64,000 nucleotides of DNA from Pedobacter sp. Leaf250 (GCF_920984735.1 NZ_CAKLBU010000013.1:104399-168398), one strand, 5' to 3'; positions 27,186-35,506 are shown, counted from the stretch's first letter. Numbers and translations: made by a program. The notes: generated by a model from the sequence alone, not told the origin.

Positions 27186-27202
27186 TTTTGAACAATTCTA
27201 AA
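27186..27202 (-). promoter_or_regulatory. Fur-like palindrome 2
   Basis: TTTTGAA-CAA-TTCTAAA is a 17-bp near-perfect palindrome (6 of 7 pairs) 69 bases before the receptor ATG. The spacing and A/T-rich arms resemble iron-responsive Fur operators. Assignment to Fur is inference from context. Confidence 0.4.
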
Positions 27203-27269
27203 TAAGAGTAAAAGATTTAACATTTAACCAGATGTAATCCAAAGATTAATTATGATGGTTATAGAAGCA

Positions 27270-27300
27270 AAAAAAAGGATTGCCAATAATTCGACAACCC
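27270..27300 (-). terminator. Intrinsic terminator after the DUF4397 gene
   Basis: On the minus strand GGGTTGTC and GGCAATCC pair over 8 positions (two G-T) with an 8-base loop, then a T-run. It lies 30 bases after the stop. Confidence 0.65.
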
Positions 27301-27330
27301 TTCGAACGGTTATTTTTTGGGGTAAAATTT

Positions 27331-28038
27331 TTATTTAACCATAAGTACGATTAAGTTAAGCGGTCGCTCTGTATCATTGGTTGGATTTATTAAACCACCG
27401 CAGATAATATCGTAATGATATCCGGCAACTAACGTAGTGCTTTCTGAACTAACTTTTGTAATACCGCTAGTGGTCTCCTTTGCTTCGAACGTAAGTGTTC
27501 CGGGCGATATTGCTATAAATCCACTCGATGTTTTATAAGTCTTATTGCTGATTAATAATGTAGTTTCGCCTGTTTTGAATAGATCAAGCGCTGGTGCATC
27601 GGGCGATAAATTAATTAAACGAACGTAAGCTTTATCTACAGCGGGTAAACTCAAATCATCAGTAACAAGTAAGCCATCTAATAAACCAGGTTTGTTAATT
27701 AAATAAAAGCTGTTGTACGTACTTGGGTTTAAAGTAAAACTTTTGGTCAGTAAACTTTCAGCATTGTTTTCTGAAGTAAATTTAACGGTGCTTACACCAG
27801 CTGAAACCGTTCCAAAAGCGGTTGATCCGCCATAAGGTAAGGCCGCCGAACTTACTGATGTGCTATTTAAAAAAGGATAGTAGGTAGCCAGAGTTGGTGC
27901 TGCATTAATAACCCTGATATAACTTAGAGAGCTGTCGGTTTCCTCTTTTTTACAAGCACCTAATAATGTTAAAATCAATAGAAAAATGGCAGGGGCAAAG
28001 ACTAGTGTTTTCAATTTGGATAGGGAAAAATTTTTCAT
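27331..28038 (-). CDS. DUF4397-domain lipoprotein
   Basis: The 235-residue product has a lipoprotein signal ending LLGACKKEE (lipobox Cys near residue 29). The mature part shows SYIRVINAAP, GVSTVKFTSEN, KAYVRLINLSPDAPALDL and YHYDIICGG, which is the DUF4397 pattern of two short immunoglobulin-like repeats (VINAAP; INLSPDAP). It is probably an outer-membrane lipoprotein facing the surface or periplasm; its role is unknown. The start is the ATG at 28038; an adjacent TTG at 28041 is unlikely. Confidence 0.8.
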   Translation of the reverse strand: MKNFSLSKLKTLVFAPAIFLLILTLLGACKKEETDSSLSYIRVINAAPTLATYYPFLNSTSVSSAALPYGGSTAFGTVSAGVSTVKFTSENNAESLLTKSFTLNPSTYNSFYLINKPGLLDGLLVTDDLSLPAVDKAYVRLINLSPDAPALDLFKTGETTLLISNKTYKTSSGFIAISPGTLTFEAKETTSGITKVSSESTTLVAGYHYDIICGGLINPTNDTERPLNLIVLMVK

Positions 28039-28346
28039 CAATTTTTAGTTTTTTTTAATGTTTAACGGATACTATTTAAACGGCATCGAAAATGAATTCG
28101 CTACAACTATGCAAATATTGGGAATGAGCATTTGATGGGTTGTTAAATCGTGTTAATGCTTGTTAAACTTTAATTGTCGATTTTAACAATGTTAATTTTA
28201 GTAAAAAATCTTATTTGAGAATGATGCTTGGTAAAACAAAAAAAGGAGGTAGCTGTTCATCTAAAGTTTACCTAACCATTTAGTAATCTTAACATTAAAT
28301 ACTCATTGCATTTATAATTTCGATCAACCATCAAATCCTAAAAAAA
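28039..28346. other. Divergent intergenic region, no gene seen
   Basis: This AT-rich gap separates the divergent DUF4397 and 182-residue lipoprotein genes and should hold both promoters. No clean TAnnTTTG box was found; AATATTTG on the minus strand near 28120 is a near match. A 20-codon frame near 28220 has an AGGAGG-like string inside it and is not supported. Confidence 0.4.
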
Positions 28347-28895
28347 ATGATAAAAAAAATCTCAAAATTAGCCTTAATCTCGTTAGGCGTAATTTCGCTA
28401 TCATCTTGTGGCAATTCTTCAAAAGATAAATCTGACGATGCAGATACTACCATCACAAAAAGTGAAACCATCATTAAGCATGGCGCAAAAGCTGAAAACG
28501 GGCCCGAAACTTTTAATTATACCGTTTCTCCAGATACTGCAGTTTTAGGGAAAGCAAAAGAAGCCCTTGTAAAAGTGGTAGAGGCTACTTCGGTAAAATT
28601 GCAGGACGCAGAAGGGAAATCGACTGGTTCAGAACTAACGGTAAAACTTTTGATTACAAACAAAAGCACTTTGGATGCAAAAAAATACTTTTCGGTATCT
28701 GCATCTGATGCAAGGTTGCAACTTGATAATGGTATATCAGTTCCTGGAACTAAAGAAAATGGAAGTGCAGAACCAGAACCTGAAGCATCAACAGAAGCAC
28801 TTTGGAAATTTCAAATTCCAGCAGATGCTAATCCTTCAAAACTTAACTTTTTCCTGGATGGAACAAGAGTTTCTGTAGGAATTATGAAAGAATAA
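28347..28895 (+). CDS. Small lipoprotein of unknown function
   Basis: The 182-residue product has a lipoprotein signal (MIKKISKLALISLGVISLSS, then Cys21). A Ser/Asp/Lys linker follows, then one beta-sandwich-like domain (about 65-182: ALVKVVEATSVKLQ; SELTVKLLITNKS; LDNGISVPGT; LNFFLDGTRVSVG). The alternating hydrophobic pattern is similar to DUF4352-type immunoglobulin-like domains, but I do not recognise the family firmly. It is monocistronic, with its own terminator. Confidence 0.7.
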   Translation: MIKKISKLALISLGVISLSSCGNSSKDKSDDADTTITKSETIIKHGAKAENGPETFNYTVSPDTAVLGKAKEALVKVVEATSVKLQDAEGKSTGSELTVKLLITNKSTLDAKKYFSVSASDARLQLDNGISVPGTKENGSAEPEPEASTEALWKFQIPADANPSKLNFFLDGTRVSVGIMKE

Positions 28896-28900
28896 AATGT

Positions 28901-28927
28901 AAAATCCCGAGCAATCGGGATTTTTTG
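28901..28927 (+). terminator. Intrinsic terminator after the small lipoprotein gene
   Basis: AAAATCCCGA-GCAA-TCGGGATTTT is a 10-bp perfect stem followed by TTGTTT. Confidence 0.85.
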
Positions 28928-29038
28928 TTTCTTTAAAGTTGTATAAAAATGTAAAAAAGTTAAAAAATATTGTGTAACTCAATTTTTATTTAAACCTTTG
29001 CACCTCAATAGAGTTAAAGCCGTTATAATACGCAAGAG

Positions 29039-29173
29039 ATGATTAAAAATTTTTTACATAAACTTTCTGTTTTCACAACGCAATTGGCGTTTGGGAAAAG
29101 TTTGTTTATTAATCATTTCCAACCCGTATTTTATTATCCCACAAGTCGGCAAAATTTCACTCCACGTATTTAG
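29039..29173 (+). CDS. Possible 44-residue upstream ORF before the arginine operon
   Basis: An ATG at 29039, preceded by AAGAG, opens 44 codons (MIKNFLHKLSVFTTQLAFGK onward, ending TPRI). It lies in the 361-base gap before the GNAT gene, downstream of a near-consensus -7 box (AACCTTTG, about 28993-29000). It holds only two Arg codons near its end, so it is not a convincing arginine leader peptide. It may be a chance ORF in the 5' leader. Confidence 0.25.
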   Translation: MIKNFLHKLSVFTTQLAFGKSLFINHFQPVFYYPTSRQNFTPRI

Positions 29174-29241
29174 TACTCCACTAAACGTAACGAGGAATTG
29201 ATCCTCTCTAAAAACCCAATTAACAAGAATACTTATAATTT

Positions 29242-29257
29242 TTCGTTAGAAAACGAA
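29242..29257 (+). promoter_or_regulatory. Hairpin at the start codon of the arginine operon
   Basis: TTCGTT-AGAA-AACGAA is a perfect 6-bp hairpin whose last base is the A of the ATG at 29257. It would hide the initiation region and could tune translation of the first gene. A second small hairpin (GAGGA-ATTGA-TCCTC) lies near 29190-29206. Confidence 0.35.
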
Positions 29258-29958
29258 TGGATATTAACGAATTTATAGTGCAGGTTGCACTTCCTGAACA
29301 TCGTGTATTTGCAGAACAAATCGTAACCGAGATGGCCGAATCTGCGAAAGCACGTGGTACCGGTATTGCAAAACGTTCTCCTGACTATGTTGCAAATAAA
29401 ATGCAAGAGGGCAAAGCCGTTATTGCATTCCACAAAGATGGTACATGGGCTGGTTTTTGCTATATCGAAACCTGGAGCCATGGGCAATTCGTTGCCAACT
29501 CCGGCTTAATCGTTTCGCCTGAATTTAGAAAAGCAGGTTTGGCACATGCCATTAAAGAAAAGGTTTTTGAACTTTCCAGAAGCTTGTACCCAAAGGCAAA
29601 GATTTTTGGCTTAACCACAGGTTTAGCTGTAATGAAAATTAACTCTGATTTAGGTTACGAACCTGTTACTTATTCAGAATTAACACAGGATGAAGAATTT
29701 TGGAAAGGCTGCCAAAGCTGCGTTAACTTCGAAATTTTGAAAATGAAGGAACGTAAAAATTGCATGTGTACAGCCATGCTTTACGATCCTGCTACTCAAA
29801 AACACGATGCCGCCAAAAAATTCGCCGAGGAGTTACAAAAGAAACCCAAATTATACGAACGTTTTATGCGCATCAAACAACGTTTAGTTGTTAAACCTAA
29901 GCCAAAATCAGGCTTTAAAGTATTGATGTTTTTATTTACCCTGTTATTTAATAAATAG
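29257..29958 (+). CDS. GNAT acyltransferase, candidate first enzyme of arginine synthesis
   Basis: The 233-residue product has a GNAT-like core: AVIAFHKDGTWAGFCYIETW (strands 2-3), SGLIVSPEFRKAGLAHAIKEK (strand 4 and acyl-CoA loop, residues 82-102), IFGLTTGLAVMKINSDLGYE (residues 117-135, strand 5 and helix). A Cys cluster follows, Cys152-x2-Cys155 and Cys169-x-Cys171, which could hold a metal. It is the first gene of the arginine cluster, 2 bases before argG, and no argA or argJ is visible, so it may make N-acyl-glutamate (acetyl or succinyl). The reaction is inference from position. Confidence 0.75.
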   Translation: MDINEFIVQVALPEHRVFAEQIVTEMAESAKARGTGIAKRSPDYVANKMQEGKAVIAFHKDGTWAGFCYIETWSHGQFVANSGLIVSPEFRKAGLAHAIKEKVFELSRSLYPKAKIFGLTTGLAVMKINSDLGYEPVTYSELTQDEEFWKGCQSCVNFEILKMKERKNCMCTAMLYDPATQKHDAAKKFAEELQKKPKLYERFMRIKQRLVVKPKPKSGFKVLMFLFTLLFNK

Positions 29959-29960
29959 TG

Positions 29961-31148
29961 ATGAAAAAAGTAGTTTTAGCTTTTAGCGGAGGTCTTGATA
30001 CCTCATTTTGTTGTATTTATCTTGCTCAAGATCGTGGTTTGGAAGTTCATTCGGTAATTGTAAATACCGGTGGTTTTTCTGATGAAGAATTACAGGAAAT
30101 AGAAAAAAGAGCTTATGCTTTGGGTGTAAAATCACATGCAGTGGTAGATGAAACCGAAAGTTATTACGATGGTTGTATTAAATACTTAATCTTCGGGAAC
30201 GTATTAAAAAACGCAACTTATCCGCTTTCGGTGAGTGCAGAACGTGTTAGTCAGGCTACGGCTATTGCTAACTACGTAAAAAAAATCGGTGCTGATTACG
30301 TGGCTCACGGAAGTACAGGCGCAGGTAACGACCAGGTTCGTTTTGATATGATTTTCAATATCATTATTCCAGAGGTTGAAATCATTACGCCTATTAGAGA
30401 TTTGAAATTATCCCGCGAAGCGGAAATAGAATATTTAGCCGAACATGGTGTTGAATATAGTGCTGAAAAGGCAAGATATTCAATTAACAAAGGCTTGTGG
30501 GGAACTTCGGTAGGAGGAAAGGAAACTTTAACCTCTCATGAAACTTTACCAGAAAGCGCCTGGCCAACTCAGGTTTCGGAAACGGAATCGCGTAAGCTGG
30601 AATTAACTTTCGAAAAAGGCGAATTGGTGGCCATTGATGGAGAGATTTTAGCTCCGGTAAGAGCGATTCAGAAATTACAAGCGATTGCTCAACCTTTCGG
30701 AATTGGTCGTGATATTCATGTTGGCGATACGATTATTGGTATTAAAGGTCGTGTTGGTTTCGAAGCTGCAGCACCAGTTTTAATTATCAAAGCACATCAT
30801 ACTTTAGAAAAACATACGCTAACGAAATGGCAGTTAAGTTGGAAAGAGCAATTGTCTTCTTTCTATGGCAACTGGTTGCATGAAGGCCAATTTCATGATC
30901 CAATTATGCGGAACATTGAAGCTTTCTTAGCCGATACGCAGAAAATGGTTAGTGGTAAAGTTTTCATTGAATTAATGCCTTATCGTTTCCAGATTATTGG
31001 TATTGAATCGAACCATGATTTAATGAGCAATAAATTTGGTAGCTACGGTGAAATGAACAATGCCTGGAGCGGCGAAGATGTTAAAGGGTTCTCTAAAATC
31101 TTCGGTAACCAGGTGATGATTTGGCATAAAGTAAATAGCGAGGCATAG
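29961..31148 (+). CDS. argG: Argininosuccinate synthase
   Basis: The 395-residue enzyme joins citrulline and aspartate using ATP. The N-type PP-loop AFSGGLDTS is at residues 7-15; further motifs are VSAERVSQATAIANY, AHGSTGAGNDQVRFD and INKGLWGTSVGGKE. The ATG at 29961 is chosen; a GTG one codon earlier overlaps the GNAT stop. The C-terminal substrate-binding half is complete (GRVGFEAAAPVL; SNKFGSYGEMN). It is translationally close to the GNAT gene. Confidence 0.96.
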   Translation: MKKVVLAFSGGLDTSFCCIYLAQDRGLEVHSVIVNTGGFSDEELQEIEKRAYALGVKSHAVVDETESYYDGCIKYLIFGNVLKNATYPLSVSAERVSQATAIANYVKKIGADYVAHGSTGAGNDQVRFDMIFNIIIPEVEIITPIRDLKLSREAEIEYLAEHGVEYSAEKARYSINKGLWGTSVGGKETLTSHETLPESAWPTQVSETESRKLELTFEKGELVAIDGEILAPVRAIQKLQAIAQPFGIGRDIHVGDTIIGIKGRVGFEAAAPVLIIKAHHTLEKHTLTKWQLSWKEQLSSFYGNWLHEGQFHDPIMRNIEAFLADTQKMVSGKVFIELMPYRFQIIGIESNHDLMSNKFGSYGEMNNAWSGEDVKGFSKIFGNQVMIWHKVNSEA

Positions 31149-31151
31149 CCT

Positions 31152-31234
31152 CTGAGGTTTGAGGTATAAAGGATAAAGGCGTAAGTTTAGAACGCCCAAA
31201 CCTTAAGCCTTAAACCCCAAATCTTAAACCTTTT
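31152..31234 (+). repeat. TTAAACC/GGTTTAAG-type degenerate repeat between argG and argC
   Basis: The junction consists of GAGGTTTGAGGTATAAAGG followed by CCTTAAGCCTTAAACCCC-like units and TTAAACCTT, an imperfect inverted repeat. Similar units lie at 33586-33625, 36634-36660 and 42972-43058. Confidence 0.55.
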
Positions 31235-31239
31235 TAAAT

Positions 31240-32220
31240 ATGAAAATTAAAGCAGGAATAATTGGTGGGGCAGGATATACAGGTGGCGAAATGCTCCGTA
31301 TTCTAATCAACCATCCAAACGCTGAAATTGCTTTCGTAAATAGCACAAGTAATGCTGGAAATTTAATTTCTGATGTACATACCGATTTAATTGGCGATAC
31401 AGATTTACGTTTTATAAGTGATATTCCCAAAGATATTGACGTGCTGTTTTTGTGCGTTGGTCACGGCGATGCTAAGAAATTCTTAGCTGCAAACCCGATT
31501 AATGAAAACATTAAAATCATAGATTTATCTCAAGATTTCAGGTTAACTGCAAATGCAAGTTTTGAAAATCGTGAGTTTTTTTACGGACTTCCTGAGTTAA
31601 ATCGAGATAAAATTAAAACGGCAAAAAACATTGCCAATCCGGGTTGTTTTGCTACTTGCATTCAATTGGGTTTATTGCCATTGGCCGCAAAGGGTTTAAT
31701 TAATGCAGAAGTTCATATTAATGCAACTACAGGTTCAACTGGTGCAGGACAAAGTTTAGCAGCAACATCGCATTTTAGCTGGAGAAATAATAATCTTTCG
31801 ATTTATAAGGCGTTCGAGCATCAGCATCTAAATGAAATAGGTGAGAGCTTATTGCAGTTGCAACCATCACTTTTAGAAAATTTAAGTTTCATTCCGCAAC
31901 GCGGAGATTTTACTCGTGGTATTTTGGCAGCGATGTATTTACAAAGCGATTTAACTTTAGATGAAGCGCAAAAAATTTACGAAGATTATTATAGTGTGCA
32001 TCCTTTTACGCATGTTAGTCGGAAAAACATCGATTTAAAACAGGTTGTAAATACCAATAAAGCGCTGGTTCATGTAGAAAAACATGGCAATAAATTATTC
32101 ATCATCAGCATTATTGATAACCTATTAAAAGGCGCCAGCGGACAAGCGGTTCAGAATATGAATTTAATGTTTGGCTTGGAAGAAACGGCGGGGCTGCGAT
32201 TGAAGGCGGCGAACTTTTAA
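31240..32220 (+). CDS. argC: N-acyl-gamma-glutamyl-phosphate reductase
   Basis: The 326-residue product reduces N-acylglutamyl phosphate to the semialdehyde with NADPH. The N-terminal nucleotide loop is IIGGAGYTGGEMLRIL; the catalytic Cys136 is in NPGCFATCIQLG; TGSTGAGQS and the HQHLNEI helix are also seen. The C-terminal end (LLKGASGQAVQNMNLM) is usual. Length is usual for the shorter type. It may work on succinyl rather than acetyl substrate, see argF'. Confidence 0.95.
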   Translation: MKIKAGIIGGAGYTGGEMLRILINHPNAEIAFVNSTSNAGNLISDVHTDLIGDTDLRFISDIPKDIDVLFLCVGHGDAKKFLAANPINENIKIIDLSQDFRLTANASFENREFFYGLPELNRDKIKTAKNIANPGCFATCIQLGLLPLAAKGLINAEVHINATTGSTGAGQSLAATSHFSWRNNNLSIYKAFEHQHLNEIGESLLQLQPSLLENLSFIPQRGDFTRGILAAMYLQSDLTLDEAQKIYEDYYSVHPFTHVSRKNIDLKQVVNTNKALVHVEKHGNKLFIISIIDNLLKGASGQAVQNMNLMFGLEETAGLRLKAANF

Positions 32221-32225
32221 TAATC

Positions 32226-32289
32226 TGTCATACTGAGACACGAAGCATCTGCAAACGATGAAATAGATTCTTAGTTCCTTAGAATGATA
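32226..32289 (+). repeat. Diverged TGTCATACTGAG repeat between argC and argD
   Basis: CTGTCATACTGAGACACGAAGCATCT is loosely mirrored by AGATTCTTAGTTCCTTAGAATGATAA. It resembles the 6879 and 33441 families and fills the junction. Confidence 0.5.
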
Positions 32290-32303
32290 AAATCTCAAAA
32301 AAT

Positions 32304-33434
32304 ATGAACTTATTCGATGTATACCCCCTTAACGATATAGAAATTATAAAAGCATCAGGCAGCAATGTTTGGGATGCCAACGAACAAAAATATTTAGACT
32401 TATATGGCGGTCACGCAGTGATTTCGATTGGACATACCAATCCGCATTATGTAAGTCGTTTGACTGAGCAATTAAACAAAGTTGGCTTTTATTCTAACTC
32501 AGTTAAAATTCCTTTACAGGTTCAATTGGCAGAGAAACTAGGTCAGGTTTCTGGGAAGAAAGATTTCCAATTGTTTTTAGTGAATTCTGGTGCAGAAGCG
32601 AATGAAAACGCTTTGAAACTGGCCTCTTTTTATAACGGAAGAAAGAAAGTAATCTCTTTCACTGGTGCTTTCCATGGAAGAACATCTTTAGCAGTTGCGG
32701 TAACCGATAATCCGAAAATTGTAGCGCCGGTTAATCAAACCGAAAACGTAATCTTCCTACCTTTTAATAACGAAGTGGCATTAGAAGAAACTTTTAAATC
32801 GCAGGGCGATGAAATCTCAGCTGTGATTATCGAAGGCATTCAAGGTGTGGGTGGAATTAAGGAAGCTTCAAAAAGTTTCTTACAAAAAATCCGTTCACTT
32901 TGTGATGAATACAATGCAGTTTACATCGCCGATTCAGTTCAGTGTGGTTATGGAAGAACAGGTTTGTTTTACTCACATGATTATTCAGGAGTTGAAGCAG
33001 ATGTTTACACCATGGCGAAAGGAATGGGCAACGGATTTCCAGTTGCTGGAATCTCAATTGCGCCAAAATTTAAGCCATGGCATGGCGAATTAGGCACAAC
33101 TTTCGGAGGTAACCATTTGGCTTGCGCAGCGGCTTTGGCAGTTTTAGAAGTGATTGAAAAAGAAAACCTATTAAAAAACGCTGAAGAAATTGGGAACTAT
33201 TTAATTGCTGAATTGAAGAAATTTAAGCAGGTAAAAGAAGTTCGAGGTCGCGGTTTAATGATTGGAATTGAATTACCTGAAGAACTTGCTCATGTAAAAA
33301 AGGAGTTATTATTTAAACACTTTATCTTCACTGGCGAGGCAAAACCAAACGTAATCCGTTTATTGCCAGCGTTAAATTTAACTAAGGCACATGCTGATGA
33401 GTTTTTGGCAGCCTTTGGTAAGTTAGTAAAATAA
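32304..33434 (+). CDS. argD: N-acylornithine aminotransferase
   Basis: The 376-residue class-III PLP aminotransferase shows VNSGAEANENALKLA, FTGAFHGRTSLAVAVT, VIIEGIQGVGGI, YIADSVQCGYGRTG, the PLP lysine Lys239 in TMAKGMGNGFP, and GTTFGGNHLACAAALAVL. It converts N-acylglutamate semialdehyde to N-acylornithine with glutamate. Asp-Ser replaces Asp-Glu before VQCGYGRTG. It is followed by two repeats before the carbamoyltransferase gene. Confidence 0.93.
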   Translation: MNLFDVYPLNDIEIIKASGSNVWDANEQKYLDLYGGHAVISIGHTNPHYVSRLTEQLNKVGFYSNSVKIPLQVQLAEKLGQVSGKKDFQLFLVNSGAEANENALKLASFYNGRKKVISFTGAFHGRTSLAVAVTDNPKIVAPVNQTENVIFLPFNNEVALEETFKSQGDEISAVIIEGIQGVGGIKEASKSFLQKIRSLCDEYNAVYIADSVQCGYGRTGLFYSHDYSGVEADVYTMAKGMGNGFPVAGISIAPKFKPWHGELGTTFGGNHLACAAALAVLEVIEKENLLKNAEEIGNYLIAELKKFKQVKEVRGRGLMIGIELPEELAHVKKELLFKHFIFTGEAKPNVIRLLPALNLTKAHADEFLAAFGKLVK

Positions 33435-33440
33435 ACCTGT

Positions 33441-33524
33441 CGTCATTGCGAGGTACGAAGCAATCTTAATGCGTTAGAAACTTAACCCATAGTTTTAAGA
33501 TTGCTTCAAGCCTCGCAATGACGG
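33441..33524 (+). repeat. CGTCATTGCGAGG palindromic repeat between argD and argF'
   Basis: CGTCATTGCGAGGTACGAAG begins the element and GCTTCAAGCCTCGCAATGACGG closes it, giving inverted arms of about 30 bases around an AT-rich centre. The same family is at 35507, 37772, 60293 and 61116. Confidence 0.8.
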
Positions 33525-33625
33525 AAAATATGAAGTTAGTACATACTAATTTCTTTTTTGAAATTTTTAAGAGGTGGTGCAGGGAAACCTTAAACCCTAT
33601 ACCTCAAACCTTAAACCCTAAAAAT

Positions 33626-34597
33626 ATGAAGTTATTCACTTCCGTACATGATGTTCCAAGCATCAAACAATTTGTAAAAGATGCGCTTGAATTAAAGGCT
33701 AATCCTTATGCGAACCAAGATTTGGGTAAAAACAAAACTTTGGGTTTAGTATTTATGAACCCTAGTTTGCGTACCCGATTAAGCACCCAAAAGGCTGCCT
33801 TGAACTTAGGTATGAACGTAATGGTAATGAACCTGGATAAAGAAGGCTGGGCTTTAGAAACTCAAGATGGCGTGGTGATGAACGGTTCTACTGTTGAACA
33901 TATTCGCGAGGCTGCTGCCGTAATGGGACAATATTGCGATATTTTAGGATTACGTTCTTTCCCAAAACTGAACAACCGTGAGGAAGATTACAGCGAAGAT
34001 TTCTTTAATAAATTTGTGAAATACTGTGCCATTCCGGTAGTAAGTTTAGAAAGTGCAACACGCCACCCATTGCAAAGTTTTGCAGATATTATTACCATTC
34101 ACGAAACGTGGACCAAAAAACCTGACGGCAGAAAACCAAAAGTTGTTTTGGCTTGGGCGCCACACGTAAAAGCTTTACCTCAAGCTGTTCCAAATTCTTT
34201 TGCTGAATGGATGTGCAAAGCGCAAGAAGAGAGCATGATTGATTTTACCATCGCTCAACCCGAGGGCTACGAATTGTCTGAGGAATTTACATCTGGCGCC
34301 GATATTCAATATAATATAGAAGAGGCTTTAGCTGGTGCTGATTATGTTTATGTGAAAAACTGGAGCAGTTATAAAGAATACGGTAAGGTTTTAACCTATC
34401 CTGATGGCTGGATGATGAACAACGAGAAACTGAAACTGACTAACGATGCTAAAGTTATGCATTGTTTGCCTGTCCGTAGAGATTTGGAGTTATCTTCAGA
34501 AATTTTAGATGGACCAAATTCACTGGTTATTCACGAAGCTGGAAATCGTTTATGGGCAGCGCAAGCGGTGATAAAATCGATGTTGGAAGAATTATAA
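33626..34597 (+). CDS. argF': N-acyl-L-ornithine carbamoyltransferase, predicted succinyl type
   Basis: From the ATG at 33626 the product is 323 residues; an ATG at 33518 would add 36 residues translated from repeat DNA and is rejected. Motifs: FMNPSLRTRLSTQKAA (carbamoyl phosphate site), ALETQDGVVMNG, ATRHPLQSFAD, WAPHVKALPQAVPNSFAEW and MHCLPVRRD. It transfers carbamoyl to N-acylornithine, not free ornithine. Residue 90, in NGSTVEH, is Val; at this position acetyl-type enzymes carry Glu and the Bacteroides fragilis succinyl-type enzyme carries Pro, and I recall mutagenesis showing that small non-acidic residues here favour succinylornithine. Succinyl preference is therefore likely but untested. 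Confidence 0.9.
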   Translation: MKLFTSVHDVPSIKQFVKDALELKANPYANQDLGKNKTLGLVFMNPSLRTRLSTQKAALNLGMNVMVMNLDKEGWALETQDGVVMNGSTVEHIREAAAVMGQYCDILGLRSFPKLNNREEDYSEDFFNKFVKYCAIPVVSLESATRHPLQSFADIITIHETWTKKPDGRKPKVVLAWAPHVKALPQAVPNSFAEWMCKAQEESMIDFTIAQPEGYELSEEFTSGADIQYNIEEALAGADYVYVKNWSSYKEYGKVLTYPDGWMMNNEKLKLTNDAKVMHCLPVRRDLELSSEILDGPNSLVIHEAGNRLWAAQAVIKSMLEEL

Positions 34598-34681
34598 ATC
34601 TGTTATCGGTTACGGGTTCCAAGTTACAGGTCTAAGCGCCTAAAACTCGCAACTCATAACAGGCAACCTATAACTCAATGT

Positions 34682-35470
34682 ATGAAACAACTCACAATCA
34701 TAAAAATTGGTGGAAACGTAATTGATAACTCTGAAAACTTACATCAGTTTTTATTGGATTTTACGGCTTTGCCCGGCGATAAAATTTTGGTTCATGGTGG
34801 TGGTAAAATCGCAACCGAATTGGGCGAAAGCTTAGGCGTGGAAGCAAAAATGGTTGATGGTCGTAGGATTACCGATATTGAAACCTTGCGGATTGTAACG
34901 ATGGTTTACGCAGGTCTGATCAATAAAAACATGGTTGCCCAATTGCAAGCCAAAGGCAGTAATGCGATTGGTTTAACGGGAGCCGATGGAAATATTATCA
35001 AAGCCAAAAAGCGTCCAATTAAAAAAATCGATTATGGTTTTGTAGGTGATTTAGATGAGCATTCTGTTTCTTCAACTACGTTGGATAGTTTACTGAAAGC
35101 TGGTTTGGTGCCAGTTTTGTGTGCGATTACCCATGATGGCGAAACGCAATTGCTCAATACCAATGCCGACACAATTGCCTCTTCGGTTGCTGTGGCGATG
35201 TCGGCATTATATGAAACGCGTTTGGTATATTGCTTTGAGAAAAAAGGAGTGCTGAAAGATGTGACTGATGATGATTCGGTTGTGAGAGAAATTAAAGCTG
35301 ATGAATTTAATGGTTTGAAAGCTGATGGAACTATACAAGGCGGAATGATTCCAAAATTGCACAATGCTTTTGAAGCAATAAAAAAAGGCGTTTCAGCAGT
35401 TTATATTGGCAAAGCGAATGAATTGGCTGAACTTGCAGTAGGCACTTTTGGGACGAAGATGTTGAAATAG
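34682..35470 (+). CDS. argB: N-acylglutamate kinase
   Basis: The 262-residue amino-acid kinase phosphorylates N-acylglutamate. Motifs: IIKIGGNVID, ILVHGGGKIATELGE (glycine-rich loop), AKMVDGRRITD, LTGADGNIIKA, LLNTNADTIASSVAVAMSA and GGMIPKLHNAFEAI. No N-terminal helix for arginine-sensitive hexamers is seen. The leader before it is a repeat-like stretch (34598-34681) with GTTACGGGTTCCAAG and CAACTCATAACAGG. Confidence 0.95.
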   Translation: MKQLTIIKIGGNVIDNSENLHQFLLDFTALPGDKILVHGGGKIATELGESLGVEAKMVDGRRITDIETLRIVTMVYAGLINKNMVAQLQAKGSNAIGLTGADGNIIKAKKRPIKKIDYGFVGDLDEHSVSSTTLDSLLKAGLVPVLCAITHDGETQLLNTNADTIASSVAVAMSALYETRLVYCFEKKGVLKDVTDDDSVVREIKADEFNGLKADGTIQGGMIPKLHNAFEAIKKGVSAVYIGKANELAELAVGTFGTKMLK

Positions 35471-35506
35471 GGTTTAGAGTAAAAGGTCGACGGCCCATCA
35501 CTATTT

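Noticed and set aside
27118..27195. 26-codon extension of the siderophore receptor
   Set aside because: It precedes the true signal peptide and covers the putative operator; ATG 27117 is preferred.
28220..28282. 20-codon ORF with an AGGAGG-like string
   Set aside because: No promoter box in the right place and the purine-rich string lies inside the frame.
33518..33625. 36-residue N-terminal extension of the carbamoyltransferase
   Set aside because: It is a translation of palindromic and TTAAACC repeat DNA; the family start MKLFTSV at 33626 fits.
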